The notes below the pieces were generated by a model that did no database searches, was not told the DNA's origin, and saw only the letters and a program-made list of their open reading frames with translations. A DNA stretch of 64,000 nucleotides from assembly GCF_024753145.1 (NCBI RefSeq), contig NZ_JANUGU010000009.1, forward strand, positions 1 to 64,000, written 5' to 3'. The number at the start of each line of letters is the position of its first letter. The first letter of the stretch is position 1. Shown piece by piece: positions 9,305-18,132 of this stretch. The translations under genes and the position numbers were made by a program. The stretch is from Massilia terrae. Its GTDB lineage: Bacteria > Pseudomonadota > Gammaproteobacteria > Burkholderiales > Burkholderiaceae_D.

Positions 9305-10333
9305 ATGGCTATTCCCAAGCGCATGCAAGCCTTCGTGTTGAAGGCATATGGCGGACCCGAGCTAGCGTCCCTGCAGGAGGTTCCGGTGCCGGAACCTGCT
9401 CCCCGGCAATTGCTCGTCAGGGTTCATGCTGCAGGATTAAATCCAGTCGACTTCAAGACGCGACGTGGCGACTTGCGCGTCGTGCAGCGCTATCCGCTGC
9501 CCGTTGTTCTTGGGAACGAGCTCGCGGGCGAGGTGGTCGCATGTGGCGCGCAAGTGCGTCGCTACAATGTGGGCGACCGCATTTTCGCGCGCGTCGACAA
9601 GAGCAGGATGGGTGCGTTCGCCGAGTTCGCCATTGTCGAGGAAGACCACGCGGCCGCGATGCCCGCAACGCTGGACTTTGCGACGGCCGCCGCCGTTCCG
9701 CTGGCCGGGCTCACCGCGCTGCAGGCTTTGCGCGATGAGCTGCACCTTGCGAGCGGCCAGCGCATCTTCATCTCAGGCGGCGCCGGTGGCGTCGGCACTT
9801 TTGCCCTGCAAATCGCACGGCATCTTGGCGCCCAGGTTGCGACGTCCGCTTCGCCGCGTGGAGAAGCGCTGGTCCGCCAGCTGGGCGCCGACACCGTGGT
9901 CGACTACACCCGCGAGCGCCCGGCCGATGTCCTCTCCGGATACGACGGTGCGTTCGATCTCATCGGCGGCGATTCCCTTGAACAGGCCTTTGCCATTGTG
10001 CGGCCCGGCGCATCGGTTGTCAGCGTCGCCGGCATGCCTGAGCCGCAAACGGCATCGAAAGACCTTGGCCGAGGGCTGGGATTGCAGGCGCTGTTCTGGG
10101 CCGCAAGCTTCTCGCTCAGGCGCCTGGCCAGCAAATACGGGGTACGCTACCGCTTTCTCTTCATGCACGCGAGTGGCGAAGAGCTGTCGGAACTCGCACG
10201 CCTGATCGACGGCGGAGAGCTCAAGGTGATTGTGGACAGCGTCTATCCGTTCGAACGAGTCGCCGAGGCGATGGCGCGGCTCGAAGCAGGCCACGCCAAG
10301 GGCAAGATCGTCGTCACAATGGCCGACAAATAA
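9305..10333 (+). CDS. NADP-dependent MDR-family oxidoreductase (quinone reductase/enone reductase type)
   Basis: The 342-residue protein is a zinc-independent medium-chain dehydrogenase/reductase: a GroES-like N-domain (the LNPVDFKTRRGDL region near residue 50) followed by a Rossmann domain with GGAGGVGTFALQIA near 160. Relatives reduce quinones or activated alkenes with NADPH. Two in-frame ATGs are possible (9293 and 9305). I chose 9305 because GAGG sits 6 bases before it, while the first has no clear site. The gene is divergent from the amidohydrolase and probably has its own promoter in the AT-rich stretch around 9260-9280. Confidence 0.85.
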   Translation: MAIPKRMQAFVLKAYGGPELASLQEVPVPEPAPRQLLVRVHAAGLNPVDFKTRRGDLRVVQRYPLPVVLGNELAGEVVACGAQVRRYNVGDRIFARVDKSRMGAFAEFAIVEEDHAAAMPATLDFATAAAVPLAGLTALQALRDELHLASGQRIFISGGAGGVGTFALQIARHLGAQVATSASPRGEALVRQLGADTVVDYTRERPADVLSGYDGAFDLIGGDSLEQAFAIVRPGASVVSVAGMPEPQTASKDLGRGLGLQALFWAASFSLRRLASKYGVRYRFLFMHASGEELSELARLIDGGELKVIVDSVYPFERVAEAMARLEAGHAKGKIVVTMADK

Positions 10334-10464
10334 AACTGTATTTACCTGTTATTTGCCGCAGACCTGGCCTATTGTGATGTACGGAACCTGGGGAGATCTC
10401 CCTGCGAAGTGAGTGCCTCCTCAAGCTCTGATCTCATTTGCTTACAACAAACAAGGAGCACATC

Positions 10465-10932
10465 ATGAGAAAAGGCAACTTGATCTCGATCTTTTTCGTC
10501 GGCGCCTGCTTCAGCACGTCGCTGGCTTTGAGCTCGCCTATGAGCAACGTCATCATGGTCGCCCCCGACCAGATCAAATGGGTGGACCTGCCCTTGATAC
10601 CGGGCGCACAGATCGCAATCCTCGAAGGCAAGATGGATAAGAAAGGCCCGATCACGGCGCGCATCAAATTTGCGCCCAACACAAAGATCGCGGCGCACTG
10701 GCATCCGGGAATCGAGCGCGTGACGGTGCTGTCAGGAACCTTCAACTACGGCATGGGCGACAAGCTCGATGAAGGGAAAACGACAGCCCTCGGCGCGGGC
10801 AGCCTGATCGTCATGCAGCCCAAGATGCATCATTTTGCGTGGACAAAAGACGAAACCATCGTCCAGCTCAACGTGACGGGACCGTGGGCCATCCACTACG
10901 TCAATCCGGCTGACGATCCACGGAAAAAATAA
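10465..10932 (+). CDS. Exported cupin-domain protein
   Basis: The 155-residue protein has an N-terminal signal peptide (ending near LALSS) and a single cupin barrel with the metal-ligand pattern AHWHPGIERV (about residue 80) and a distal histidine in KMHHF (about 120). Many small periplasmic cupins of this shape have no assigned reaction. The ATG at 10465 has an AAGGAG site 6 bases upstream, so the longer frame from 10438 is rejected. The stop is followed after only 2 bp by the GTG start of the VIT-family gene, so the two are likely translationally coupled. Confidence 0.8.
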   Translation: MRKGNLISIFFVGACFSTSLALSSPMSNVIMVAPDQIKWVDLPLIPGAQIAILEGKMDKKGPITARIKFAPNTKIAAHWHPGIERVTVLSGTFNYGMGDKLDEGKTTALGAGSLIVMQPKMHHFAWTKDETIVQLNVTGPWAIHYVNPADDPRKK

Positions 10933-10934
10933 CG

Positions 10935-11624
10935 GTGAAGCATCGGGAAAATCATCGTCTGGAGCATCTTGGATGGCTGCGCGCTGCGGTTCTTGGCGCA
11001 AACGACGGCATTATTTCCACATCGAGCTTGTTAGTCGGAATCGCAGCGGCCCATGCATCGCATAGCAACATGATTTTGACCGGGCTAGCCTCGCTGGTGG
11101 CGGGCAGCATGTCAATGGCAACCGGTGAATATGTTTCGGTTTCCTCCCAGGCCGACACCGAAAAAGCGGCACTCAAACTGGAGAAAGCGGAACTGGCGCA
11201 CGACCCGGAGGCGGAACATCGCGAGTTGGCCAACCTTTACATGCAACGCGGACTGGATCGCTCGCTAGCGCAAGCGGTAGCCACACAATTGATGGCGCAC
11301 GACGCGATCGGCACGCATGCGCGCGATGAGCTTGGCATTTCAGAAATCACGCAAGCGCGGCCCTTACAAGCTGCGCTCGCTTCTGCATTGAGTTTCGCCG
11401 TCGGCGCGGCCATGCCGCTGGCGATTACAGCAATCACGCCGGGCCGCCTGCTCATCGGCGTTCTCGTTGCAGCGACGCTCGTCGGTCTTGCCGGGCTGGG
11501 GGCACTGGCCGCAAAGACCGGCGGCGCGCCCGCCCTGCCTGCCGCGATTCGCGTGACCTGCTGGAGCGCATTGGCGATGGGCTCCACGGTCGCGATCGGC
11601 AGCGCGTTTAATGCAAGCGTCTGA
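10935..11624 (+). CDS. VIT1/CCC1-family membrane transporter (iron/manganese type)
   Basis: The 229-residue protein shows the family's N-terminal signature (LGANDGIISTSSLLVGIAAA near residue 18), a Met/Glu segment SMSMATGEYVSVSSQ near 60, a Glu-rich cytosolic loop between helices 2 and 3, and three further C-terminal helices. VIT/CCC1 proteins export Fe2+ or Mn2+ from the cytosol. The start is GTG, 2 bp after the cupin stop. A 12-bp GC-rich stem-loop about 40 bp after the stop probably ends the transcript. Confidence 0.88.
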   Translation: MKHRENHRLEHLGWLRAAVLGANDGIISTSSLLVGIAAAHASHSNMILTGLASLVAGSMSMATGEYVSVSSQADTEKAALKLEKAELAHDPEAEHRELANLYMQRGLDRSLAQAVATQLMAHDAIGTHARDELGISEITQARPLQAALASALSFAVGAAMPLAITAITPGRLLIGVLVAATLVGLAGLGALAAKTGGAPALPAAIRVTCWSALAMGSTVAIGSAFNASV

Positions 11625-11665
11625 GATTTGCTGCTGATCGGGGAGTTTACGTGTAGACAGGACGA

Positions 11666-11693
11666 ACAGAAGCCCCGCGTTCGGGGCTTCTGT
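11666..11693. terminator. GC-rich stem-loop between convergent genes
   Basis: ACAGAAGCCCCG and its perfect complement CGGGGCTTCTGT form a 12-bp stem around a CGTT tetraloop. It lies between the VIT gene (+) and the DUF1624 gene (-), but there is no T-run on either side. It may act as a bidirectional terminator or transcript-end stabiliser. Confidence 0.55.
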
Positions 11694-11790
11694 CGGGGGT
11701 AAAAACCCACTCTCTTCTAGCTCATCGGTGGTGCCAACACATCGCCCCTTGGACGCAGCACCGCCGCCAGCGCGCGGCCTATGGAGCGGC

Positions 11791-13005
11791 TCAGAAGTAT
11801 CGGACCCACGCCTGCTTCGACGTTCGTTTATAGCGCGCGAACGCGCGGCACGGGAAATATAGCACCGGCATCAGCGCCAGCGCCACCAGCCAGACCAGCC
11901 AGACGTGGTCAACACCGTAGCGCGCGCCGTGGTTGGCGCCGAACGTCGCCACCAGCAGGCGCTGCAGCCCCAGCAGCACATACAGGTGCAGCAGGTAATA
12001 GAACATCGGCGCGCCGCCAAAGGTGGCGCAGGCGCGCGTGAACCAGTTGTCGCGCGGCTCCAGCGCGGCCAGCGTCAGCGCCCCGATCCCCAGCGTCAGC
12101 AGCAGGTAGTCGAGCGAGGGTGGGTACTTGGTCAGGGCCAGGAAGGACATGACGGAGCGAATGGCGCTGTCCTGCACGGTCCACGGCAATTCTTCACCGT
12201 AGATGTTAAAGCCGCGCAGCAGCGCCAGCAGCAGCAAGGCGCAGACGCCGGCGGCGACCAGGATGCGGCGACGGCGTTCCGGGGCCATGGTGGCGGCGTA
12301 CACAGGTCCCGCCGCGTAACCAGCCAGGATCACGCCGATCCAGGGCAGCAGCGGATACGCGACCTTCACCTTGACCGCGCCGTCGGCGACCAGATAGCCG
12401 CGGTGCAGCAGGAGCGTCCACGCGTCGTAGGCCACGGTGCCCGGCGCGAACGACATCCAGGTAAGCGCATTGTGGCCGAAGATGATGGCGAGGCCGACCG
12501 CGCCCAGCAGAGCGATCGGCAGCTTGTGCACCAAGCCCAGGAAGACCATGGACAGGCCGATCACCCAGATCACCTGCAGGAACACGGTCTGGGGTGGAAA
12601 CACGCCGTACCAGGCGAAGTTGACGACCACCAGTTCGAGGAACACCAGCAGCAGGCCGCGCTTGACCAGGAAACCGGTCGCCGAGCGCGGGCCCGAGGCG
12701 GGATGCGCGTACAGCCAGGCCGACAGCCCCGTGAGGAACACGAACAAGGGCGCGCAAAAATGCGTTGCGATACGCGTGAAGAACAGCGGCGGGTCGGTAT
12801 GGACCGCGTCCAACGGATCACTCAAGGGGACGTGCACATAGATCGCTTCGCGCACATGATCAAACAACATGATGAGCATGATGAGTCCGCGCAAGACGTC
12901 GATCACGGCGATGCGCGAGCGCGCCGGCTGCACCGCGGCGCGGGCCGCTGCCGGCGCGCTCGGGCCATTCCAGGCGGCGGTATTGTACAAAGTGGTCTGG
13001 TCCAT
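11791..13005 (-). CDS. DUF1624/HGSNAT-like multi-pass membrane protein
   Basis: The 404-residue protein has around ten hydrophobic segments. The segment RIAVIDVLRGLIMLIMLFDH near residues 31-50 is the hallmark of DUF1624, the catalytic region of heparan-alpha-glucosaminide N-acetyltransferase-like proteins, with a conserved His in the first helix. Bacterial members are thought to transfer acyl groups across the inner membrane, but most have no known substrate. The start has AAGGCAG upstream. It stands alone, convergent with the VIT gene and divergent from the HupE unit. Confidence 0.83.
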   Translation of the reverse strand: MDQTTLYNTAAWNGPSAPAAARAAVQPARSRIAVIDVLRGLIMLIMLFDHVREAIYVHVPLSDPLDAVHTDPPLFFTRIATHFCAPLFVFLTGLSAWLYAHPASGPRSATGFLVKRGLLLVFLELVVVNFAWYGVFPPQTVFLQVIWVIGLSMVFLGLVHKLPIALLGAVGLAIIFGHNALTWMSFAPGTVAYDAWTLLLHRGYLVADGAVKVKVAYPLLPWIGVILAGYAAGPVYAATMAPERRRRILVAAGVCALLLLALLRGFNIYGEELPWTVQDSAIRSVMSFLALTKYPPSLDYLLLTLGIGALTLAALEPRDNWFTRACATFGGAPMFYYLLHLYVLLGLQRLLVATFGANHGARYGVDHVWLVWLVALALMPVLYFPCRAFARYKRTSKQAWVRYF

Positions 13006-13422
13006 CTGTCTGCCTTCGATTCAAGTTGATCATGGACTGCTGCCGCACCGTGGATCGCGCGACCAGACCATTGTAAGGAGACCGTTCCGAATTTTATGCT
13101 TAGTTCCCACTGCGCGGCAGTGCCAAGGCATCGAAAAAGGAAGCGAGATAGCATTTCGTATGGCATCCGCAGCGCTCCGGACTGCTGGCACGCCATGTCG
13201 TATGAAGACCCCAAAACCACTTTTTCTGTTTCCGGGACGGTCTCAAACAGGTCAATCTCACCTGACCGATATGTTGTAATGATCGGGACAGATGGCCGGC
13301 CCCCCGCGCGAGCGCGCCTCCACCTGCGCAAGCGGTCGGCATGGCCATGCTGGTCCAGCAGCCGCTCATGGGTTCGGCGACGATACCTGGTTCGCCGCCT
13401 GATTACCACTACGGAGAACATC
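13006..13422. other. 417-bp non-coding region with candidate operator at 13272-13280
   Basis: No gene is supported here; an in-frame extension of the HupE gene back to 13096 is low-complexity in protein terms and rejected. The region should carry the promoters of the divergent DUF1624 and HupE genes. TGTTGTAAT at 13272-13280 also occurs, on the other strand, about 138 bp upstream of the TonB receptor gene (18270-18278). Confidence 0.5.
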
Positions 13423-14124
13423 TTGCCAACGACCTCATTACCGCTTCGAATCGGCCGCCTGCTGCTGCCGCTCCTGCTCGTCCTTGCCGCCGGCGCGGCC
13501 TGCGCCCACGGCGTCGCCGAGGACGACAAGGCGTATTTCGAGCAGACCAGCGGCGCCCACATCCTGCCCTTCATCTACCTGGGCGCCAAGCACATGGTAA
13601 CCGGCTACGACCACCTGCTGTTCCTGTTCGGCGTGATCTTCTTCCTGTACCGCCTGAAGGACGTCGGCGCCTATGTGACCCTGTTCGCGCTCGGGCACAG
13701 CATCACCCTCCTGAGCGGCGTGCTCAGCGAAACGCGGGTCAATCCCTACATCATCGACGCCATCATCGGCTTTTCGGTTGTCTACAAGGCGCTAGATAAC
13801 ATGGGGGCGCTGCGGCGCGTCCTCGGGTTCCAGCCGAACACCAAGGCCGCGGTGCTGGTGTTCGGCCTGTTCCACGGCTTCGGCCTCGCCACCAAGCTGC
13901 AAGAGCTGGCACTGTCCAAGGATGGACTGGTGCCGAACATCCTGTCGTTCAACGTCGGCGTCGAGATCGGCCAGATGCTGGCGCTGTCCGCGATCCTGAT
14001 AGCGATGGGCTACTGGCGCCGCAGCGCCACTTTCGGCCGCCAGGCATTCAACGCGAACGTCGTGCTGATGATCGCCGGCTTCGTCCTTATGGGGTACCAA
14101 CTGACCGGCTTTGCCGTCGCTTAA
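13423..14124 (+). CDS. HupE/UreJ-family membrane protein
   Basis: The 233-residue protein has a signal-peptide-like N-terminus (cleavage near GAACAHG), then six or so hydrophobic segments with the HMVTGYDHLLFLFG motif near residue 63, whose His/Asp residues are typical of HupE/UreJ proteins linked to nickel or cobalt. The start is TTG at 13423, chosen because GGAG lies 6 bases upstream and the homology and signal peptide begin there; the upstream frame has no plausible protein. A 10-bp gap and an ACGAGGA ribosome site lead into the next gene. Metal specificity is not visible. Confidence 0.83.
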   Translation: MPTTSLPLRIGRLLLPLLLVLAAGAACAHGVAEDDKAYFEQTSGAHILPFIYLGAKHMVTGYDHLLFLFGVIFFLYRLKDVGAYVTLFALGHSITLLSGVLSETRVNPYIIDAIIGFSVVYKALDNMGALRRVLGFQPNTKAAVLVFGLFHGFGLATKLQELALSKDGLVPNILSFNVGVEIGQMLALSAILIAMGYWRRSATFGRQAFNANVVLMIAGFVLMGYQLTGFAVA

Positions 14125-14134
14125 CGAGGAAAAC

Positions 14135-14719
14135 ATGACTACCTACGACACCAATCTGCTCCCTACCCTGCCTCAACTGGGCAAGGCCACCGCGGTCGCG
14201 CTTGCGGTGGCCGGCACGATCCTGGTCGGCGCCGTGCTGCCGGCCGAATACGGCATCGACCCAAGTGGCATCGGCAAGGCCCTCGGCCTGACGCAATTGA
14301 ACGGCGGTGCCCGCCCGGCCGCGGAGGTGGCGCCGGCAGCCAGCGCCGCCGGCGCCACGACGGTCACCAAGACCGCACACCCATTCCGCAGCGACGAGAT
14401 GAGCATCACCCTGCAGCCGGGCGAAGGCGCCGAGGTCAAGGCCGCGATCAGCAAGGGCGAGCAATTCGTGTTCAGCTGGTCTTCGGAAGGCGGGCCGGTC
14501 AAGTCCGACATGCACGGCGAGCCGTTCAACGCCGGCCCGCGCGAATTCAGCACCTACTGGAAGGCGGCGCAGCAGGAATCCGGACGCGGCACCTTCACGG
14601 CGCCGTTCGACGGCATCCATGGCTGGTACTGGCGCAACAAGGGCACGGTGCCGGTGACGATCCATGTCCAGGTCAGCGGCTTCCACGACAAGCTGTTCCG
14701 CCCTGCTCCCGGAGCCTGA
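14135..14719 (+). CDS. Membrane-anchored periplasmic protein paired with HupE/UreJ
   Basis: The 194-residue protein has one N-terminal hydrophobic anchor (about residues 18-40), an Ala/Pro-rich linker, and a soluble domain with many aromatic residues near the C-terminus (HGWYWRNKG near 165). It matches no enzyme family I know. I recall similar anchored proteins beside HupE/UreJ genes, where they are labelled transmembrane anchor proteins. It is cotranscribed with the HupE gene and ends 24 bp before a strong terminator. Confidence 0.72.
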   Translation: MTTYDTNLLPTLPQLGKATAVALAVAGTILVGAVLPAEYGIDPSGIGKALGLTQLNGGARPAAEVAPAASAAGATTVTKTAHPFRSDEMSITLQPGEGAEVKAAISKGEQFVFSWSSEGGPVKSDMHGEPFNAGPREFSTYWKAAQQESGRGTFTAPFDGIHGWYWRNKGTVPVTIHVQVSGFHDKLFRPAPGA

Positions 14720-14743
14720 TCAGAATGTCCTGCTCGGGAATGC

Positions 14744-14777
14744 AAAAAAGGAAGGCCGAGGCCTTCCTTTTTTTTTG
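14744..14777. terminator. Strong bidirectional rho-independent terminator
   Basis: A 13-bp stem (A-rich arm 14744-14756, T-rich arm 14761-14773) with a 4-base loop reads as GGAAGGC...GCCTTCC followed by a run of nine T on the plus strand. The A-run on the left gives a T-run on the minus strand, so it can end both the HupE unit and the convergent TonB-receptor unit. Confidence 0.9.
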
Positions 14778-14795
14778 CGTCCCTTGAACTGCCGC

Positions 14796-15173
14796 TTACT
14801 TGACGACGAAGGTCGCCGGCACCTTGGTCTTGTCGGCCAGGACCACCAGCGCGATCACCTTGGCGCCCTTGGCAGCCTGCGCGCCGACGGCTTCGAGCTT
14901 GTTGCCGCCGGCCGGCTTGAGCACGTAGTCGGTCCTGGCGCTGCCGTTCTGGATGCTCACGTGGCCGCTCAGGCCCGCGCTCGGCATCGGGTCGCCGTCG
15001 TCCTCGACATACAGTTCGATCTTGCCGCTCGCGGGCACCAGTTCCAGCCAGGTGTCGCCCACCGCCTGCACGATGCCGCCGTGGTTCGGGGTCGGCGTGC
15101 CATGGCTGTGGGCGGTCGACAACGCCAGCGCGGCGGACACCGCCAGTAACACGGACAGGGATTTCTTCATCAT
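14796..15173 (-). CDS. Small exported protein of the TonB-receptor operon
   Basis: The 125-residue protein has a clear signal peptide (cleavage near STAHS) followed by a His-containing segment (HGTPTPNHGG) and a mostly beta-strand domain. I do not recognise a named family. It is the last gene of a three-gene minus-strand unit behind the TonB receptor and the DUF4198 protein, so a periplasmic metal-ligand role is plausible but inferred. TGGAG lies 7 bases before the start; a second in-frame ATG follows at once. Confidence 0.7.
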   Translation of the reverse strand: MMKKSLSVLLAVSAALALSTAHSHGTPTPNHGGIVQAVGDTWLELVPASGKIELYVEDDGDPMPSAGLSGHVSIQNGSARTDYVLKPAGGNKLEAVGAQAAKGAKVIALVVLADKTKVPATFVVK

Positions 15174-15198
15174 CTAGTCTCCAGAGGTAATACGACGT

Positions 15199-15942
15199 TT
15201 ATTCCGGTGCGTGCGGAAGCACGAAAGAAAGCGAGGCCAGGTGTTCCAGGTGATCGTACTTCTTCGGCTCTTCGGAAGGTGAGTTCAGGATCGCGACGAT
15301 CACATTCAGGCCCTGGTTGCGCACCGGGATGGTGACCGTCCCGTCGGCGCCGGTCAGCACTGGCTTGCCGTCCGGGTCGTTGAGCCAGTCGTGCATGACC
15401 CTGGCGCCGGCCACCGGCTTGCCCTTGAAGTACACGCGCAGCTTGATCGGCTGGCCGAGCAGCGCGGGCAGCTTGTCCTCCACCGGTACGATCTGCAAGG
15501 TCTGCTCCGGCAGCAGCGGAAGCGGCTTGGTGAGCGGGCCGATGATGTGCACCGCGTACTTGGTGTTCTTTTCGCTGACGGTGGCGGTGGGCTGCTCGTC
15601 GCGCCCCTGCTTGTGCCACTTGCCGTCCGGGGTATGACTCCAGGTGCCGTTGTCCAGCACCGCCGCGACGATGGCCGGCTGGTTCTCCAGGTCGGCCAGT
15701 ACCAGGCGGCCATCGATATGCAGCGAAGTGGGAACCGGCTTGCCGTCGGCGTCGTAGCCCTTCATGCTTGTCACCATCGAAAAGCGCTTGACGATATCGA
15801 GGTCGTCCGCGCCGATACCATACAGCAGCGCCAGCTGGGTGGCGCGCTGGGCGAACCAGATGCCATGCGACTGCGCCGCGCTGCTCGCGCCCAGGCCCGC
15901 GACCAGTGCCATGAGTGCCACTGCTTTGTTCAGACGTTTCAT
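15199..15942 (-). CDS. DUF4198 periplasmic protein (metal-uptake associated)
   Basis: The 247-residue protein has a signal peptide ending near SSAAQSHG and starts its mature part with HGIWFAQR, the usual opening of DUF4198 proteins. It ends in an Ig/carboxypeptidase-regulatory-like beta domain (the KLRVYFKGKPVAGARV stretch near 170). DUF4198 proteins commonly accompany TonB receptors and nickel/cobalt uptake genes and may bind metal or a metallophore in the periplasm. It lies 33 bp downstream of the receptor gene on the same strand. Confidence 0.8.
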   Translation of the reverse strand: MKRLNKAVALMALVAGLGASSAAQSHGIWFAQRATQLALLYGIGADDLDIVKRFSMVTSMKGYDADGKPVPTSLHIDGRLVLADLENQPAIVAAVLDNGTWSHTPDGKWHKQGRDEQPTATVSEKNTKYAVHIIGPLTKPLPLLPEQTLQIVPVEDKLPALLGQPIKLRVYFKGKPVAGARVMHDWLNDPDGKPVLTGADGTVTIPVRNQGLNVIVAILNSPSEEPKKYDHLEHLASLSFVLPHAPE

Positions 15943-15975
15943 GATCTTGCCTCTTTTTGACGTGTTAAAAGCGGT

Positions 15976-18132
15976 TCAAAAGGAATGGCGTACGTTCAGC
16001 GACACCGTGCGCGAGGTGCCCGGCATGACCCATACCTGGCTGTACGAACTGGCGTAATAGCTCTTGTTGAACAGGTTGTCGACGTTCAGCGACACACGCG
16101 TCTTCTTGCTCGGAGCGTACGACGAAATCAGCCGGAAGATCGTATAGGCCGGCAATTCGAAGTTGGTGGAAGCGGCGACGTCGCCCAGGCGCGCACCGAC
16201 GTAGTTGACGCCGCCGCCCAGCGAGGCGGTGCCAGAGCCGAGCGAAAAGCTCTGCGTCAGCACGACCGAGGCACTGTTCTTGGGGACGTTGGGGAAGCGG
16301 CTGCCGGTCACGATGGTAGCGTCGCCATGTGTGACGATCGCATCGGTATAGGCATACGAGGCCGACAGCTTGAGATTGCGCGCCAGCTCGCCCGAGACGT
16401 CGAGCTCCACGCCCTTGCTGGCGACCTCGCCGGCCGCCAGCGCGAAGTCGGTGTTGATCGGATTGGTGGTCAGCACGTTCTGCTTGGTGATGTGGTACAG
16501 CGCGAGAGTGCCGCTCAGGCGGTCATTGTCGTACTTGGCGCCGACCTCGTAGGACTTGCTCTTCTCGGGCGGAAAGGCCTGGTTCTCGATGCTGACGCCG
16601 TCGTTCGGACGGAAGGCGCGCCCGGCGGTGGCATACAGCGACAGCTGCTTGTCCGGCTGGTACACCAGGCCGGCACGCGGGCTGGTGGCTTCCGGGCTCT
16701 GCGTGCTGGTCGCGCTCACGCGGTAATTGACGACCGACTGGTCGGCGCTGTCGCGGCGCACGCCCAGCAGCATCTTCCACTGCTGGCTCAGGTCCACCTG
16801 GTCCTGGGCGTACACGCCGTGCGCGCGCTGCTCGGACTTGGTGTCGATCGACAGCGTCATCGGATCGGCGACGCCGCCGTAGACCGGGTTGTAGATGTCG
16901 ATCGCGTACGGGTTGGTGGCGTTGGGATTGCGGCGGTACTGGATGCGGCGGTCGTCGAACTTGAAGGCGTCCACGCCGAACAGCAGGTTATGCTGGACCG
17001 GGCCGGTCGTGACCTTGCCGAGGATTTCCAGCCGGCCGGAGCGGTCGATCGCCTTGTTGTCGTTCAGGCGGTGCTGGCGGCGCAGCGTGCGGCCGTCGGC
17101 CAGCACGTTGTTGGCCTGGCTCGACACGCCATACAGGGAGCTGCTGCGGTAGGCCACGCCGGTCTGCAGGGACCAGTCGTCGTTGAACGGATGCTGGACG
17201 AAAAACTGCTGGCCGACCGAACGGATGGTCACCGGGCCGTCGGCTGGCTCGCCCAGGAAGCGCGATACCGGGATCAGGCCGAGCACGCCGTTGACGGCCA
17301 GGACGCCGCGGTCGAACGGCGCACGCTGCTCCACCGCCTCCACTTCATACGATACCGTAGTCGCCTCGCCGACCAGCCAGACGAAGGACGGCGACAGGAA
17401 CTTGCGATCATGATTGAGCCGGTCGCGGAAGCTGTCGCCCTTTTCCCAGGCGGCGTTCAGGCGGTAGGCCAGGGTTTCGCTGATCGGGCCGGTAAAATCG
17501 ACCGCACCGCGCCGCGTCCTGTAGCTGGCAAGCGTGCCCTCGATCGTGTACTCGGGCTGGAAGCGCGGCTTCTTGGTGGTGATGTTGACGGTGCCGCCTG
17601 GCTCGCCACGGCCGTACAGCGCGGCCGCCGGCCCCTTGAGGATTTCCACCGACTGCGTGTTCACGCCATCGCGCAGGCCGTTGTAGCCGCGGCTCGAACT
17701 GAAGCCGTTGACCATGTAGTCGGAGCCGAAGTTCGGGTCACCGGTGAAGCCGCGCATGGCATAGCTGTCCCACAGGCCGCCGAAGTTGCTGGCGCGCGAG
17801 ATGCCGCTGGAGAGGTCAAGCGCGCCGGCGAGGTCGGTGACGCCCACATCCTTGAGCAGGTCGGCGGTGATCACACGGACGCTTTGCGGCAGGTCCTGCA
17901 AAGGCGTGTCGGTCTTGGTGGCGCCGGTGGCCGACAGGCTGCGATAGTTCTGGCGCTGGCCGGTGACGACCACTTTCGTGGTCGGGTCGCCGCCCGCCGC
18001 CGGCGCGGCGTCGTCAACGGCGGGCGACGCGACAGGGGCGGCGGCGGGCGCCTCGGGTGCTGCGGCCAGTGCCGCGATCGGATAGGTGGCGGCCAAAAAC
18101 AAGGCCAGAGTGTGGTGCCGGGACGGATACAT
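15976..18132 (-). CDS. TonB-dependent receptor, siderophore/metallophore type
   Basis: The 718-residue outer-membrane protein has a signal peptide, an Ala/Pro-rich spacer, a plug domain with LQDLPQSVRVIT near residue 92 and VEILKGPAAALYGRGEPGGTVN near 177, and a beta-barrel ending in the terminal Phe expected of such porins. This is the FhuA/FpvA-like siderophore-receptor arrangement. The ATG at 18132 has AGGAG upstream, so the 29-codon longer frame is rejected. With DUF4198 downstream and HupE nearby, the ligand may be a nickel, zinc or other metal complex rather than ferric siderophore. No Fur box was recognised. Confidence 0.88.
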   Translation of the reverse strand: MYPSRHHTLALFLAATYPIAALAAAPEAPAAAPVASPAVDDAAPAAGGDPTTKVVVTGQRQNYRSLSATGATKTDTPLQDLPQSVRVITADLLKDVGVTDLAGALDLSSGISRASNFGGLWDSYAMRGFTGDPNFGSDYMVNGFSSSRGYNGLRDGVNTQSVEILKGPAAALYGRGEPGGTVNITTKKPRFQPEYTIEGTLASYRTRRGAVDFTGPISETLAYRLNAAWEKGDSFRDRLNHDRKFLSPSFVWLVGEATTVSYEVEAVEQRAPFDRGVLAVNGVLGLIPVSRFLGEPADGPVTIRSVGQQFFVQHPFNDDWSLQTGVAYRSSSLYGVSSQANNVLADGRTLRRQHRLNDNKAIDRSGRLEILGKVTTGPVQHNLLFGVDAFKFDDRRIQYRRNPNATNPYAIDIYNPVYGGVADPMTLSIDTKSEQRAHGVYAQDQVDLSQQWKMLLGVRRDSADQSVVNYRVSATSTQSPEATSPRAGLVYQPDKQLSLYATAGRAFRPNDGVSIENQAFPPEKSKSYEVGAKYDNDRLSGTLALYHITKQNVLTTNPINTDFALAAGEVASKGVELDVSGELARNLKLSASYAYTDAIVTHGDATIVTGSRFPNVPKNSASVVLTQSFSLGSGTASLGGGVNYVGARLGDVAASTNFELPAYTIFRLISSYAPSKKTRVSLNVDNLFNKSYYASSYSQVWVMPGTSRTVSLNVRHSF

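Noticed and set aside
13096..13422. 109-residue N-terminal extension of the HupE/UreJ protein
   Set aside because: The extension has no resemblance to the family; a TTG with a GGAG site and a signal peptide directly after it gives a better start.
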